Shown: one piece after another, positions 9,730 to 17,596 of the stretch
Layout: the number at the start of each line of letters is the position of its first letter
How positions within the stretch are numbered: the first letter of the stretch is position 1
Source of the DNA: Marinoscillum sp. MHG1-6
Lineage (GTDB): Bacteria; Bacteroidota; Bacteroidia; Cytophagales; Cyclobacteriaceae
DNA: 64,000 bases
Direction: 5' to 3'
NCBI RefSeq assembly: GCF_024714475.1
Contig: NZ_JAMZMI010000002.1
Coordinates: 186,001-250,000 of the forward strand
Program-made: the position numbers and the translations under genes
Notes under the pieces: generated by a model
Databases searched by the model: none
What the model saw: the letters and a program-made list of their open reading frames with translations, nothing else
Told to the model about the DNA's origin: nothing

Positions 9730-11333
9730 AATATGATCAAGCAAAAGATTAACAGAAGATAAGACCAAAAGCGATAATTTGAACTCAGACTCACCGACTT
9801 CAGCTCCTCAGTTTCCTTTTTGAAATCAGAGAGCCTGAATGTCAGGTTTTCTACCTTTTCTTTTTCCGGTGGACTTGTCATCAAGCTAATTACTATCATA
9901 AGCAGCAAGCTCCATAGAAAATAAATCGGCACAGTAAGAAGGAAATGAATATCTCCAAAGAGTGAAACGCCGGTACCGATCTTAAAGATTAGATTGGCTA
10001 CACCAAGCAATACCCCTCCTATCAGGCCGAAGAAAGCCCCTTTCCAATTGGATCTTTTCCAGAATATACCAACAATAAAGGCGGCAACAATCGGAGGTGC
10101 CATAATCGAAAGCATCTCTTGATAGTATTTGAGTAATGTACCAAAGCGTTGTCCAATTTGAGGTGCCCAAAAAACGGCTATGACCAGTACAATCATAGAC
10201 ACTATCCGACCAATTTTAACCTGCTTTTGACTTGATGCCTCAGGGCTCATTTTATTATAAAAATCGATCGTAAACAGTGTAGCTACTGAGTTTAATAATC
10301 CGCTCAATGAAGAAGTGAGTGCAGCAACCATAGCTGCCATCATAAAACCAATAAGCACGTTAGGCATTAAATTCAAAATCATGTTCGGGTAAACCATGTC
10401 AGGTTTATCAAGGTTGGGAAACAATTTGATAGACATAATTCCCGGAATGATGATGACAAACAGGGTAATTACTGTGAGAAACCCAACTAACAAAACCCCT
10501 TTACGCCCTTCGTCCACTGACTTTGCAGTAAGGACACGCTGTACAAGCTGTTGATTATTACCCCAAAAGAATAATCCCAGAATTGGAATACCAACAAGCA
10601 TCCCCAACCAGGGAACCGAACTATCGTCCATCGGTCGTAACAATTTCATTAGATAGTCGCCATGAGCAACTAAGTCTTTGATGTAATCGACCCCGCCATT
10701 TACTGATGCGTAGTAGGTCAAAATTATAGATCCGACAAGCAAGAAAATCCCTTGATACAAGTCAACCCGTATGGCTGCAGACAGTCCGCCTGGTATGGTA
10801 TAGGCCGCCACAATGATTGCAAAAATGACTGCTAAAAGCATTAAGGAAACTTGAGGAAATACCAGCTTCATAACGATAGCCGCAGCGTACAATGATCCCG
10901 CCGCATCTAAGAAAATGTTCACCACAATAGTAATAGCAGAGAAATAATAGCGTGAGTGAACACTGAATCTCTTCTCAAGAAATTCCGGAATGGTGAAAAT
11001 GCCTGACTTGATATAAAATGGTAGGATGAACCATGCAAAAAATACCATAACAATCACCGACATAAGATTGTAATTGAACACGGCAATGCCGGTGCTGTAA
11101 GCATCACCTGCCTGCCCGATTAGCGTGGAACTAGAGATACTGGCGGCAAATAATGAAAACCCTATTATGGGCCATGTCATGCCCCGCCCGGCCAGAAAGT
11201 AGCTATCCGTATCCTTGCTCGTTCCGTATTTCACACCGAGCATGACAATAAAAATGAAATAGATGAGTATTAGGATGACATCCACCCAGGCCAACCCTGT
11301 TGCCCATTCCGGACCGTTTGTAAATAGGTACAT
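9714..11333 (-). CDS. Sodium/solute symporter (SSS family), probable sugar importer
   Basis: A 539-residue inner-membrane protein with about 14 hydrophobic segments that imports a small solute, here most likely a monosaccharide, with Na+. Family hallmarks include SYFLAGRGMTWPIIGFS near residue 44, GGLSAAIRVDLYQG around residue 185, and FWGNNQQLVQRVLTAKS around residue 258. It lies between the GH130 gene (25 bp upstream) and the sulfatase gene (16-bp overlap), so it should take up the final sugar released by these enzymes. SSS symporters in PULs often carry the terminal monosaccharide; the exact sugar is unknown. Confidence 0.93.
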   Translation of the reverse strand: MYLFTNGPEWATGLAWVDVILILIYFIFIVMLGVKYGTSKDTDSYFLAGRGMTWPIIGFSLFAASISSSTLIGQAGDAYSTGIAVFNYNLMSVIVMVFFAWFILPFYIKSGIFTIPEFLEKRFSVHSRYYFSAITIVVNIFLDAAGSLYAAAIVMKLVFPQVSLMLLAVIFAIIVAAYTIPGGLSAAIRVDLYQGIFLLVGSIILTYYASVNGGVDYIKDLVAHGDYLMKLLRPMDDSSVPWLGMLVGIPILGLFFWGNNQQLVQRVLTAKSVDEGRKGVLLVGFLTVITLFVIIIPGIMSIKLFPNLDKPDMVYPNMILNLMPNVLIGFMMAAMVAALTSSLSGLLNSVATLFTIDFYNKMSPEASSQKQVKIGRIVSMIVLVIAVFWAPQIGQRFGTLLKYYQEMLSIMAPPIVAAFIVGIFWKRSNWKGAFFGLIGGVLLGVANLIFKIGTGVSLFGDIHFLLTVPIYFLWSLLLMIVISLMTSPPEKEKVENLTFRLSDFKKETEELKSVSLSSNYRFWSYLLLIFCLIILWIFK

Positions 11334-11358
11334 TACGACTTGATTTTATTTATTCTTT

Positions 11359-12381
11359 TCAAAATGGTTGAGAGAGAGTGAAGTCAATCAGTTCATTCAC
11401 ATTGCATGTGGCCAAGCCTATGTATTTGTCTGCACCACCATAATAGACATACAGCGTGTCGTCCACGATCACATTACCCGTAGGGAAAACGCAACCTTTG
11501 TAATACCCATCAATTTCATAATCAAACTCCGGCTCCATAATCCAGTGCCTGGTTTTGCCGATAATTTTAGTGGGGTCATTTAAATCAAGCATCAATGCTC
11601 CAACCCGGTAGTAACCAGTTCCACCAGTCTCTACTCCATGGTAAAGCACGAGCCAACCCTTATCCGTTTTCAATGGAGGTGTACTTCCTCCAACCTTTTC
11701 TTCCCAGCTATTTGGTGTCCCCTTTAGCAATAAATTGCTTGGTTCATTCCATACTAACATATCATCACTACTACGAATCCAAATTGCAGGATATTTATGA
11801 CCACCCCAGTTTTCACCTACCCACTCTTTTGGGCGGTGAAGCATGACGAATTTTCCATTGACCTTTTCAGGAAAAAGAATGACGTCCCGATCATCTAAAT
11901 TGGAATCCGTGATCCTTCCAAGTCTGATCCAGCTTTTGAAGTCCTTCGTCATGGCCAATGCTGAATTGGCCATATTTCGTTTGATGAAATGAGGTGCAAG
12001 GGCACCATGCTCCTGTGTAAGTACCTGATCATGTTTGAACTTCCAGTATTGCCCAGGAGGAAATGGTCGAAAAGCATAGGTCACATAGAAATATTCATCA
12101 AACTTCACGATTCGTGCATCTTCTACGCAACCCATGTCCGGACCATGATCACTTGGTCCTAAAACTGGCTCGTTACTTTGTCTTTCAAAATGAACTCCGT
12201 CTTCACTCGTTGCCAATCCAAAGCGAATGACGTGCTCATCATCATTCCCGGCTGCGCGATATAACATATAGAAGGTATTTCCATCCCTATAAACACCAGG
12301 ATTACAAACAACCAGTTCCTCCCATGCATTGGTTGGTTCTGGTTTTAATATAGGATTAGCCGAATGCTTTTGTAGTTTCAT
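11359..12381 (-). CDS. GH130-family glycosidase/phosphorylase
   Basis: A 340-residue protein without a signal peptide, so probably cytoplasmic. GH130 members act on beta-mannosides, mostly as mannosyl phosphorylases and a few as hydrolases. The five-bladed propeller hallmarks are visible: NPGVYRDGNTFYMLYRA (residues 27-43), FGLATSEDGVHF, and GCVEDARIV with the family's catalytic aspartate at D88. Proline in the common EDPR form is alanine here. Late motifs GWLVLYHGVE and VYYGGADKYIGLAT also match. It is the first gene of the leftward operon. The mannose link is family knowledge; phosphorylase versus hydrolase is not decided from sequence. Confidence 0.9.
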   Translation of the reverse strand: MKLQKHSANPILKPEPTNAWEELVVCNPGVYRDGNTFYMLYRAAGNDDEHVIRFGLATSEDGVHFERQSNEPVLGPSDHGPDMGCVEDARIVKFDEYFYVTYAFRPFPPGQYWKFKHDQVLTQEHGALAPHFIKRNMANSALAMTKDFKSWIRLGRITDSNLDDRDVILFPEKVNGKFVMLHRPKEWVGENWGGHKYPAIWIRSSDDMLVWNEPSNLLLKGTPNSWEEKVGGSTPPLKTDKGWLVLYHGVETGGTGYYRVGALMLDLNDPTKIIGKTRHWIMEPEFDYEIDGYYKGCVFPTGNVIVDDTLYVYYGGADKYIGLATCNVNELIDFTLSQPF

Positions 12382-12409
12382 AAATTCAAAAAGTGATTAA
12401 TTAGCATTC

Positions 12410-12417
12410 CAAAATTA
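12410..12417 (-). promoter_or_regulatory. Candidate -7 box of the GH130 operon
   Basis: On the minus strand this reads TAATTTTG, a perfect match to the Bacteroidota -7 consensus TAnnTTTG, 28 bp upstream of the GH130 start codon. No TTG is found 17-23 bp further upstream. That could reflect dependence on an activator such as the HTCS protein, or chance in AT-rich DNA. Confidence 0.4.
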
Positions 12418-12657
12418 TTATCGCTGAGGAGGGATCAGGTTTACTAACTGGTCAAGAAGATTGAAGAAATGGTCAGAAGGGTTATTTAATGAGACTCTTC
12501 ATCAAATTGTTAATCCACAGGATGATACTGTACTTATGTTATGGAGAGTAGTTCCCTAAGGTATCAAGCACCCCCTCGCAATTCCTTTTCCAGTTCTTTT
12601 TTTGCAAACCCTTTATCTCTCCTTACATCTTCATTGGCTTTGTTTTTGGCAGGTATA

Positions 12658-12688
12658 TTGAAATTCTGCACCATCACCACTAACTTTA
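12658..12688 (+). promoter_or_regulatory. Candidate promoter of the caspase-like gene
   Basis: TTG at 12658-12660, a 20-bp spacer, then TAACTTTA at 12681-12688. This fits the Bacteroidota TTTG/N17-23/TAnnTTTG pattern except for the last base of the -7 box. The distance to the ATG at 12716 is 27 bp. Confidence 0.4.
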
Positions 12689-12715
12689 TATTTATCCGCC
12701 ATTAAATGCATATTT

Positions 12716-14038
12716 ATGCTACGAAAAGTACTTTACGCCATTCTAACTGTGCTAACCCTCTCTGCTATCGCACAGGAAAGAAGACTTGCCCTTATTATTG
12801 GTAACTCAGAATATAAGAATAGCGGGGTATTGAAAAACCCTGTGAATGACGCCCGACTCATTGCAAAAACATTAAGCGATCTGGGCTTTGAGGTGATCAA
12901 GAAAGAAAATGCGAGCAAAGTCGAAATGGAAACTTCCATTTATGAATACAGCAAACTCCTCAAGGATTATAATGTAGCCTTATTCTATTACGCCGGTCAT
13001 GGTATTCAGGTCAATGGTGTAAACTACCTCCTACCCGTTGATGCAAAACTGGAAGATAAGCTGGCCGCTCAGTTTGAGGCGGTGGATGTATCCAAAGTAG
13101 TCTCCCAGTTCGAACGGTACCCGGATAATGTAAACATTGTCATACTGGATGCCTGTAGAAACGATCCTTTTAAAACATGGTCGCGAGGCGGAGAATCAGG
13201 ATTTAACGCCATGCCTGCCCCCAGTGGAACCATTATCGCATTTGCTACCAGTGCAGGTGCTACCGCGTCGGATGGTGATGGGGGAAATGGCTTATATACC
13301 TCTGTTCTCAGCGAGCAAATGAAACAGCCTCAACGAATAGAAGATGTTTTTATCCAGACTAGAGTTGAGGTCAGAGACCTCAGCAACAATGCTCAAAATC
13401 CACAGGAGTGGTCACAACTTACCGGAAAGTTTTACTTTAATGGGAATAGCGAATCTGAGGCAGATGACTTTGATAATCAGCTACAGGAAGTAGCTGCCAA
13501 CATCCCCAAATCTGACCCCAATAAACCAATGACTCTTGATCGTGGACAAATGGGGTCTGCCTTCAAGGCAAGAGTGCACATTGAAGACGTGCTAAAATCT
13601 GGAGTTTCAGTCACCCAACTGTTGGACATGGGTGCTCCGTTAAAATATCTCTACGGCGTACCCTACCAGGGAGGAATGATCTTCGACATTAATGAAGATA
13701 GTAATCTGGGATATGTGATGATGACCTTCGATCAGGGAAGAGGTGCCGAGGTTCCTTGGCAAAAAGCCGTTGAATCCTGCCAGAAATTAGTCTTCGAAGG
13801 GTACGACGATTGGGTGCTCCCCAACAAAGATCAACTCATCACCATGTACCAAAACCTCAAGCAAGAAGGAATTGGTGACTTTATGCTGGATACCTATTGG
13901 AGCTCGTCCAAAAGCGGTTACAGTAATGCATGGGGATTGAGCTTTGAATCGGGAAAGACCTACGATTTTGACAAGTACAGCAATCATTATGTGCGAGCAA
14001 TTCGCAGCTTCCCTTTGGATCAGGCCATTTTTAGATGA
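12716..14038 (+). CDS. Exported caspase-like (C14) protein with C-terminal DUF1566/Lcl domain
   Basis: A 440-residue protein with a signal peptide (MLRKVLYAILTVLTLSAIAQ), so it acts in the periplasm or outside. Residues 22-240 are a peptidase C14 p20-like domain with RLALIIGNSEY, catalytic histidine H95 in YYAGHG and catalytic cysteine C147 in LDACRNDPF, so the dyad is intact. Residues about 325-436 form a DUF1566 (Lcl-like) domain with DWVLPNKDQL, YWSSS and VRAIRSF. A short linker of about 80 residues joins them. Caspase folds of this type cut after basic residues in characterised metacaspases; the substrate here is unknown. Its stop directly abuts the stop of the convergent lipoprotein gene, with no room for a terminator between them. 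Confidence 0.9.
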   Translation: MLRKVLYAILTVLTLSAIAQERRLALIIGNSEYKNSGVLKNPVNDARLIAKTLSDLGFEVIKKENASKVEMETSIYEYSKLLKDYNVALFYYAGHGIQVNGVNYLLPVDAKLEDKLAAQFEAVDVSKVVSQFERYPDNVNIVILDACRNDPFKTWSRGGESGFNAMPAPSGTIIAFATSAGATASDGDGGNGLYTSVLSEQMKQPQRIEDVFIQTRVEVRDLSNNAQNPQEWSQLTGKFYFNGNSESEADDFDNQLQEVAANIPKSDPNKPMTLDRGQMGSAFKARVHIEDVLKSGVSVTQLLDMGAPLKYLYGVPYQGGMIFDINEDSNLGYVMMTFDQGRGAEVPWQKAVESCQKLVFEGYDDWVLPNKDQLITMYQNLKQEGIGDFMLDTYWSSSKSGYSNAWGLSFESGKTYDFDKYSNHYVRAIRSFPLDQAIFR

Positions 14039-14863
14039 TTAATTAGTCTGAATCGATTTTACACTGAACGTGTACTTATCGTTATTAACTCCTGACTGAT
14101 CAACTACGGTTATAACTTGAATGGCTGCCAAGGCAGTACTTCCTCTCCCAACAATATAGATGTCATTATCTTTGATTTCAATAGCTTTAGATACCGACAA
14201 CCCATTTTTATAGGCACTGCTTATCGAAGAAGCTGTAGCCGAGGCAAAATCAAATCCATTGAACTGGACAAAACCAATATCTGATTGACTCATCCAAACC
14301 CTGGAAAGGGTATCACCATCATCTTCAACTACTGAGCCATCATATATGTCAGCCTCGAAGGTTGCAGAGTCAGTGGTATATCCCGTGCTTAATTCAGCCA
14401 ATGAGAAGCCATTTGGCTTATCTGATAATGTAGAAAACATATTATGACCTGTGGTCTCCTCAATAAACTTACTTCCCTTATTCACCAGAATTTTTTTCGC
14501 TACCTGAATCTGGTCATTCACATCATTGGCCAAGCTAAAAATCATCGTCACTTCTGTCGAATCTTCATAATCAGGTACCCTGTAAGCGTATCGGAAATTG
14601 ATTGATCGGAAAGAAAAGGAGGTATCAAGCAGCGATAGAATACCGTATTGATCATCCAGTGATTCAATATTAAGGAGAATTTCTGAACCCTGATTGGTTC
14701 TGGCCTCAACAGTAATGAACAGCAAATCACCACTGGAAGCCTCCAGTTGAATATCAACCGGCTTGAGGTTTACAATAATGGGTGACTCCTGATTATCCTG
14801 AGAGCACGACATGCCGAACATCCCCAAAACAATGAGGATGAGGTTCCAACGAATAATTTTCAT
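14039..14863 (-). CDS. Lipoprotein of unknown function
   Basis: A 274-residue protein beginning with a lipoprotein signal (LGMFGMSC, cysteine near residue 20), so it is likely anchored in the periplasm or outer membrane. The mature part is beta-rich with no recognised catalytic motif. It includes an HNMFSTLSDKPNGFSLAELS stretch and ends with a strand-rich segment (DKYTFSVKSIQ). It is the last of four leftward envelope genes that probably share the promoter at 17290-17320, although the 77-bp gap to the next gene leaves room for an own start. I do not recognise the family. Confidence 0.75.
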   Translation of the reverse strand: MKIIRWNLILIVLGMFGMSCSQDNQESPIIVNLKPVDIQLEASSGDLLFITVEARTNQGSEILLNIESLDDQYGILSLLDTSFSFRSINFRYAYRVPDYEDSTEVTMIFSLANDVNDQIQVAKKILVNKGSKFIEETTGHNMFSTLSDKPNGFSLAELSTGYTTDSATFEADIYDGSVVEDDGDTLSRVWMSQSDIGFVQFNGFDFASATASSISSAYKNGLSVSKAIEIKDNDIYIVGRGSTALAAIQVITVVDQSGVNNDKYTFSVKSIQTN

Positions 14864-14940
14864 CTAGTTGTTTTATTCCTAATTTCCAGCACGAATATTA
14901 CTATATGCTCTGAATAATCAAAAGTCACCCAGGGATATCA

Positions 14941-15381
14941 CTAATTAATCTTGTACTTAAATGCCTGAATCTGCATTTTCCGCACGGTTTGTCTTCCCAT
15001 AAAAGAACGGCTAATTTGCTGATAGTCGCTCTCTACCATATAATAGGTAGCTTCAGGATATTCATCAACTACTTTGTAAAGAGCTTTTTTCATCTCTCCT
15101 TTTAGTCTGATATCCTGTTTTCCCATAAGATCTACAATACGTACATCTCTATAATTGTAGGCTCTATTGTTAATTGAGTCGATTTTCTGAATGAACCCAA
15201 AATACTCTCTTGACTGAACAGAGATTTCCGTTGTCCCGAGGTATTCAAAATCATCCAGTCTAACATCTAGTCTAACAAAATCCGGTGTCAGTGACATCGT
15301 ACGTTTCTCACTCAGTGTTAGATAGTTGCTGCACGATGATAGAGCCAGAATTGCGAATATGGCTATAAATAAGTTTCTCAT
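14941..15381 (-). CDS. Small hypothetical lipoprotein
   Basis: A 146-residue protein with a lipobox (LALSSC, cysteine at residue 17). The mature part has LTLSEKRTMSLTPDFVRLDV followed by mixed charged sequence, and the C-terminus (YYMVESDYQQISRSFMGRQ) is alternating hydrophobic as in small alpha/beta folds. It lies 10 bp downstream of the outer-membrane barrel gene, so the two are almost certainly co-transcribed and may act together. No family is recognised. Confidence 0.75.
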   Translation of the reverse strand: MRNLFIAIFAILALSSCSNYLTLSEKRTMSLTPDFVRLDVRLDDFEYLGTTEISVQSREYFGFIQKIDSINNRAYNYRDVRIVDLMGKQDIRLKGEMKKALYKVVDEYPEATYYMVESDYQQISRSFMGRQTVRKMQIQAFKYKIN

Positions 15382-15391
15382 GCCTCAAGAA

Positions 15392-16180
15392 TTAATTTCT
15401 GAAAAAATATGTCAGCGCCACTCTTACGTCAGCTCCAACTTCACTTTTTGAATATTTAAGGGATTTGTACTGGACCGTGCTGGTCTCATCCAGTTGGTAG
15501 TAAGTCTGGTTGGTAGTAACACCTCCAACAGATGATTGAACATCTGTCTGATATTCTACTTTACCTTTCCTCAATCCTCTGATAGATGTTTCAACGCCCA
15601 GTGCCAATGGCAGGTCTGCAATAAACATCTGAACACCGAACATCAGATTATAACCTAAATCTAAAGTGCTTTTTGACATGCTCTTTGCATAGAAATCACC
15701 TGTAAGGTTGGTTTTGTCATTGGTGACAATTTCATCTTTTTCCTTACCAACAATGATTCCGGCTCCTACATAGGTATCCAACCAGTTGTTACTTGCAAAG
15801 TGATAGTTAACACTTGGCATTAATCTCATATAAGACTCTTTATCTGTAAAGTCTTCTCTACCAATCTGGTTCTCTAGCTCACCCTCATATTTTCGAGACT
15901 TGCTGTAGATCTGAGCACCTAAACGAAGCTCCAAATCATCAAATAAATAATATCTGAAATTCATCAAAGGAAGGCCTCTGACATTTATTTTGTCATTGAT
16001 CATTTCTTTGATCTCCACAAAGCTCGCTCCAAGAGAGTAACCGAAATCACCTGCAACTGGCCTTGTGCCAGCAACGATTTGGCTTTGAACATTTTCACGT
16101 GTAAGAAGTTGAGCCTGTGCTGTCGCTGTCAAGAGCAAGGCTGTAGTCAATAATAGAACGGATTTATATATTAATTTCAT
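15392..16180 (-). CDS. Outer-membrane beta-barrel protein, unknown function
   Basis: A 262-residue protein with a signal peptide ending near AQAQ (residues 1-24). It has repeated amphipathic strands (FRYYLFDDLELRLGAQIYS, YMRLMPSVNYHFASNNWLDT, YVGAGIIVG) and ends with an aromatic residue two places from the C-terminus (LTYFFRN), typical of small outer-membrane barrels assembled by BamA. It is followed 10 bp later by a small lipoprotein and preceded 52 bp upstream by an Ig-like lipoprotein. No specific role can be assigned. Confidence 0.8.
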   Translation of the reverse strand: MKLIYKSVLLLTTALLLTATAQAQLLTRENVQSQIVAGTRPVAGDFGYSLGASFVEIKEMINDKINVRGLPLMNFRYYLFDDLELRLGAQIYSKSRKYEGELENQIGREDFTDKESYMRLMPSVNYHFASNNWLDTYVGAGIIVGKEKDEIVTNDKTNLTGDFYAKSMSKSTLDLGYNLMFGVQMFIADLPLALGVETSIRGLRKGKVEYQTDVQSSVGGVTTNQTYYQLDETSTVQYKSLKYSKSEVGADVRVALTYFFRN

Positions 16181-16232
16181 GTGTGTCTTATTTTAATAGA
16201 TACTCATTATTAGTTTGTTTGAGCAACAAAGA

Positions 16233-17264
16233 TTAGAGGACAGGATCTTCTAAAGTCACGTTTGCATAAGCACTTCTCTCTTCACCTGCCTGATCCTTAA
16301 CGGTAACCTTTACAGTTACACTACCAGCCGGAGTACTCACTAAAGCCCACTTGTATTGATAAGGAGAAGAGGTAACCGTAGTTCTCAAGTCATTGGCTAT
16401 TGTGAAATCTACTCCTGAAATGTCTCCGGCTCCATCCGGATCTGATACAGTCGCTACTAGCGTGAGTGTATCACCTTCATTTCGAACATAAGTATTCCCA
16501 TTGGTAATACCACTCAAACTAATCGTAGGTGCTGAATTATTAACCTCAGTATCTATTACAAAGGCCAGTTCATCTGTTGCCTCAGATCCATTTTCATCGA
16601 CAACAACAACAGACACCAAATAAGTACCATCTGCAAGTCCTTGCGCATTAAGATCTATAGCGTACGTTGGAGCATTCAATTCCTGAATCAGATCTCCATT
16701 GAGGTAAAATCCAACGCTTTCTACATCATCAACACTGGTAACACTTGCTGCCAGAGAAATGATAGCTCCTGAAGTTGTGTAGGTCTTTTTGGTCGACCCT
16801 CCATCTATTGTCAAAGCCACATCCAATGCAAGTGACGCCCCCGTCTGAGAGGAAGTTTCATAACTGTCAGCATTGTCCCAGGAAGTCACAATATATGCGC
16901 CTGTCCTATTCGTAGCTCCGGTAATTGCAGCATAATAACCACTTACAAAAGGATCAGTCATATCCCAGTCATCACCGGTAGGGATAAAGGCAATAATTGT
17001 AAAGGACGAAATTCCCGGAGGTGGCAGGATAACAACTGAGGTGTCTTCAAATGCAACAGACCGCTCAGTCGAATAGATAGAGTCTTTAGAGTCCAATGTG
17101 AAAATGTACACTGTTTGCTCCAGACCAGCATCCGGAATGTTTGTCAGCTTAACCTTCACGGTCTTGCTGTCCACACTAATTTTTGGCTTCTTCGTCTCGA
17201 CATCAAAGTCACCACATGCGACCAGAATCGAAAGTAACAAAATTGATAGTAGTAAGTTTTTCAT
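16233..17264 (-). CDS. Lipoprotein with bacterial Ig-like repeats
   Basis: A 343-residue lipoprotein. I chose the ATG at 17264 because it gives the signal MKNLLLSILLLSILVACGDF, and because a good promoter (17290-17320) lies inside the longer frame that starts at 17330, ruling that start out. Residues about 165-250 and 252-340 look like two Ig-like domains: one with DDVESVGFYLNGDLI and DGTYLVSVVVVDENGSEATD, the other with EGDTLTLVATVSDPDGAGDI and VKDQAGEERSAYANV. Such domains usually bind surface ligands or act as spacers. It is the first gene of the four-gene envelope cluster. Confidence 0.82.
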   Translation of the reverse strand: MKNLLLSILLLSILVACGDFDVETKKPKISVDSKTVKVKLTNIPDAGLEQTVYIFTLDSKDSIYSTERSVAFEDTSVVILPPPGISSFTIIAFIPTGDDWDMTDPFVSGYYAAITGATNRTGAYIVTSWDNADSYETSSQTGASLALDVALTIDGGSTKKTYTTSGAIISLAASVTSVDDVESVGFYLNGDLIQELNAPTYAIDLNAQGLADGTYLVSVVVVDENGSEATDELAFVIDTEVNNSAPTISLSGITNGNTYVRNEGDTLTLVATVSDPDGAGDISGVDFTIANDLRTTVTSSPYQYKWALVSTPAGSVTVKVTVKDQAGEERSAYANVTLEDPVL

Positions 17265-17289
17265 GTAATTGGCGTTATTTAAATGATAT

Positions 17290-17320
17290 CGAAAATAGCT
17301 AATCTGTTTTACCACGCAAA
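17290..17320 (-). promoter_or_regulatory. Promoter of the Ig-like lipoprotein/barrel cluster
   Basis: On the minus strand TTTG (17317-17320), a 19-bp spacer and TATTTTCG (17290-17297) match the Bacteroidota promoter with one mismatch in the -7 box. It lies 26 bp upstream of the chosen ATG at 17264. Confidence 0.6.
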
Positions 17321-17596
17321 CAATTTGCACTAGAAAGACTGTACGAAATCAAGAAATAATTGACAAATACCCATTTTGAGGTATTCTGGGGTTTTGAATC
17401 AAAGTTGATCGGGCACTATCAATTCAGAAATTTTTACCAACAGCGATCCCACAAAAGTCGTCAAATTTTCTCCATCAAAATTGACAATACACCTGATCAT
17501 GCTTTGAAGCCCAGTGATGCATTTTTTGAAACCATTTATAAGGGCTTTCTAATTCGATTCTAGTTCCTATTTTTTATAATTGTGCTTTCAATAATC
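17321..17596. other. Divergent spacer upstream of the sodium channel gene
   Basis: With the promoter at 17290-17320 it completes a 332-bp gene-free stretch. A 67-codon plus-strand frame at 17360-17563 has no recognisable features and is not called. No clear promoter pair for the channel gene was found; TATAATTG just before the GTG at 17582 has no -33 partner at normal distance. Confidence 0.4.

Larger units (their letters stand above)
12382..12715. other. 334-bp divergent intergenic region
   Basis: Separates the leftward GH130 operon from the rightward caspase-like gene. It holds a -7 box for each direction, described separately. On the minus strand two short overlapping reading frames (12631-12702 and 12564-12674) look faintly protein-like, and could be one small gene broken by a frameshift. 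No RNA gene, repeat array or strong hairpin was seen. Confidence 0.5.

Noticed and set aside
9730-9768. Upstream ATG as sulfatase start
   Set aside because: It would put 13 residues before the lipoprotein signal and lengthen the overlap with the symporter gene to 55 bp.
17265-17330. Upstream start of the Ig-like lipoprotein
   Set aside because: The promoter at 17290-17320 lies inside this extension, and the lipobox signal begins at 17264.
17360-17563. 67-codon plus-strand frame before the sodium channel gene
   Set aside because: No signal, domain or start context; it lies in a divergent promoter region and looks random.
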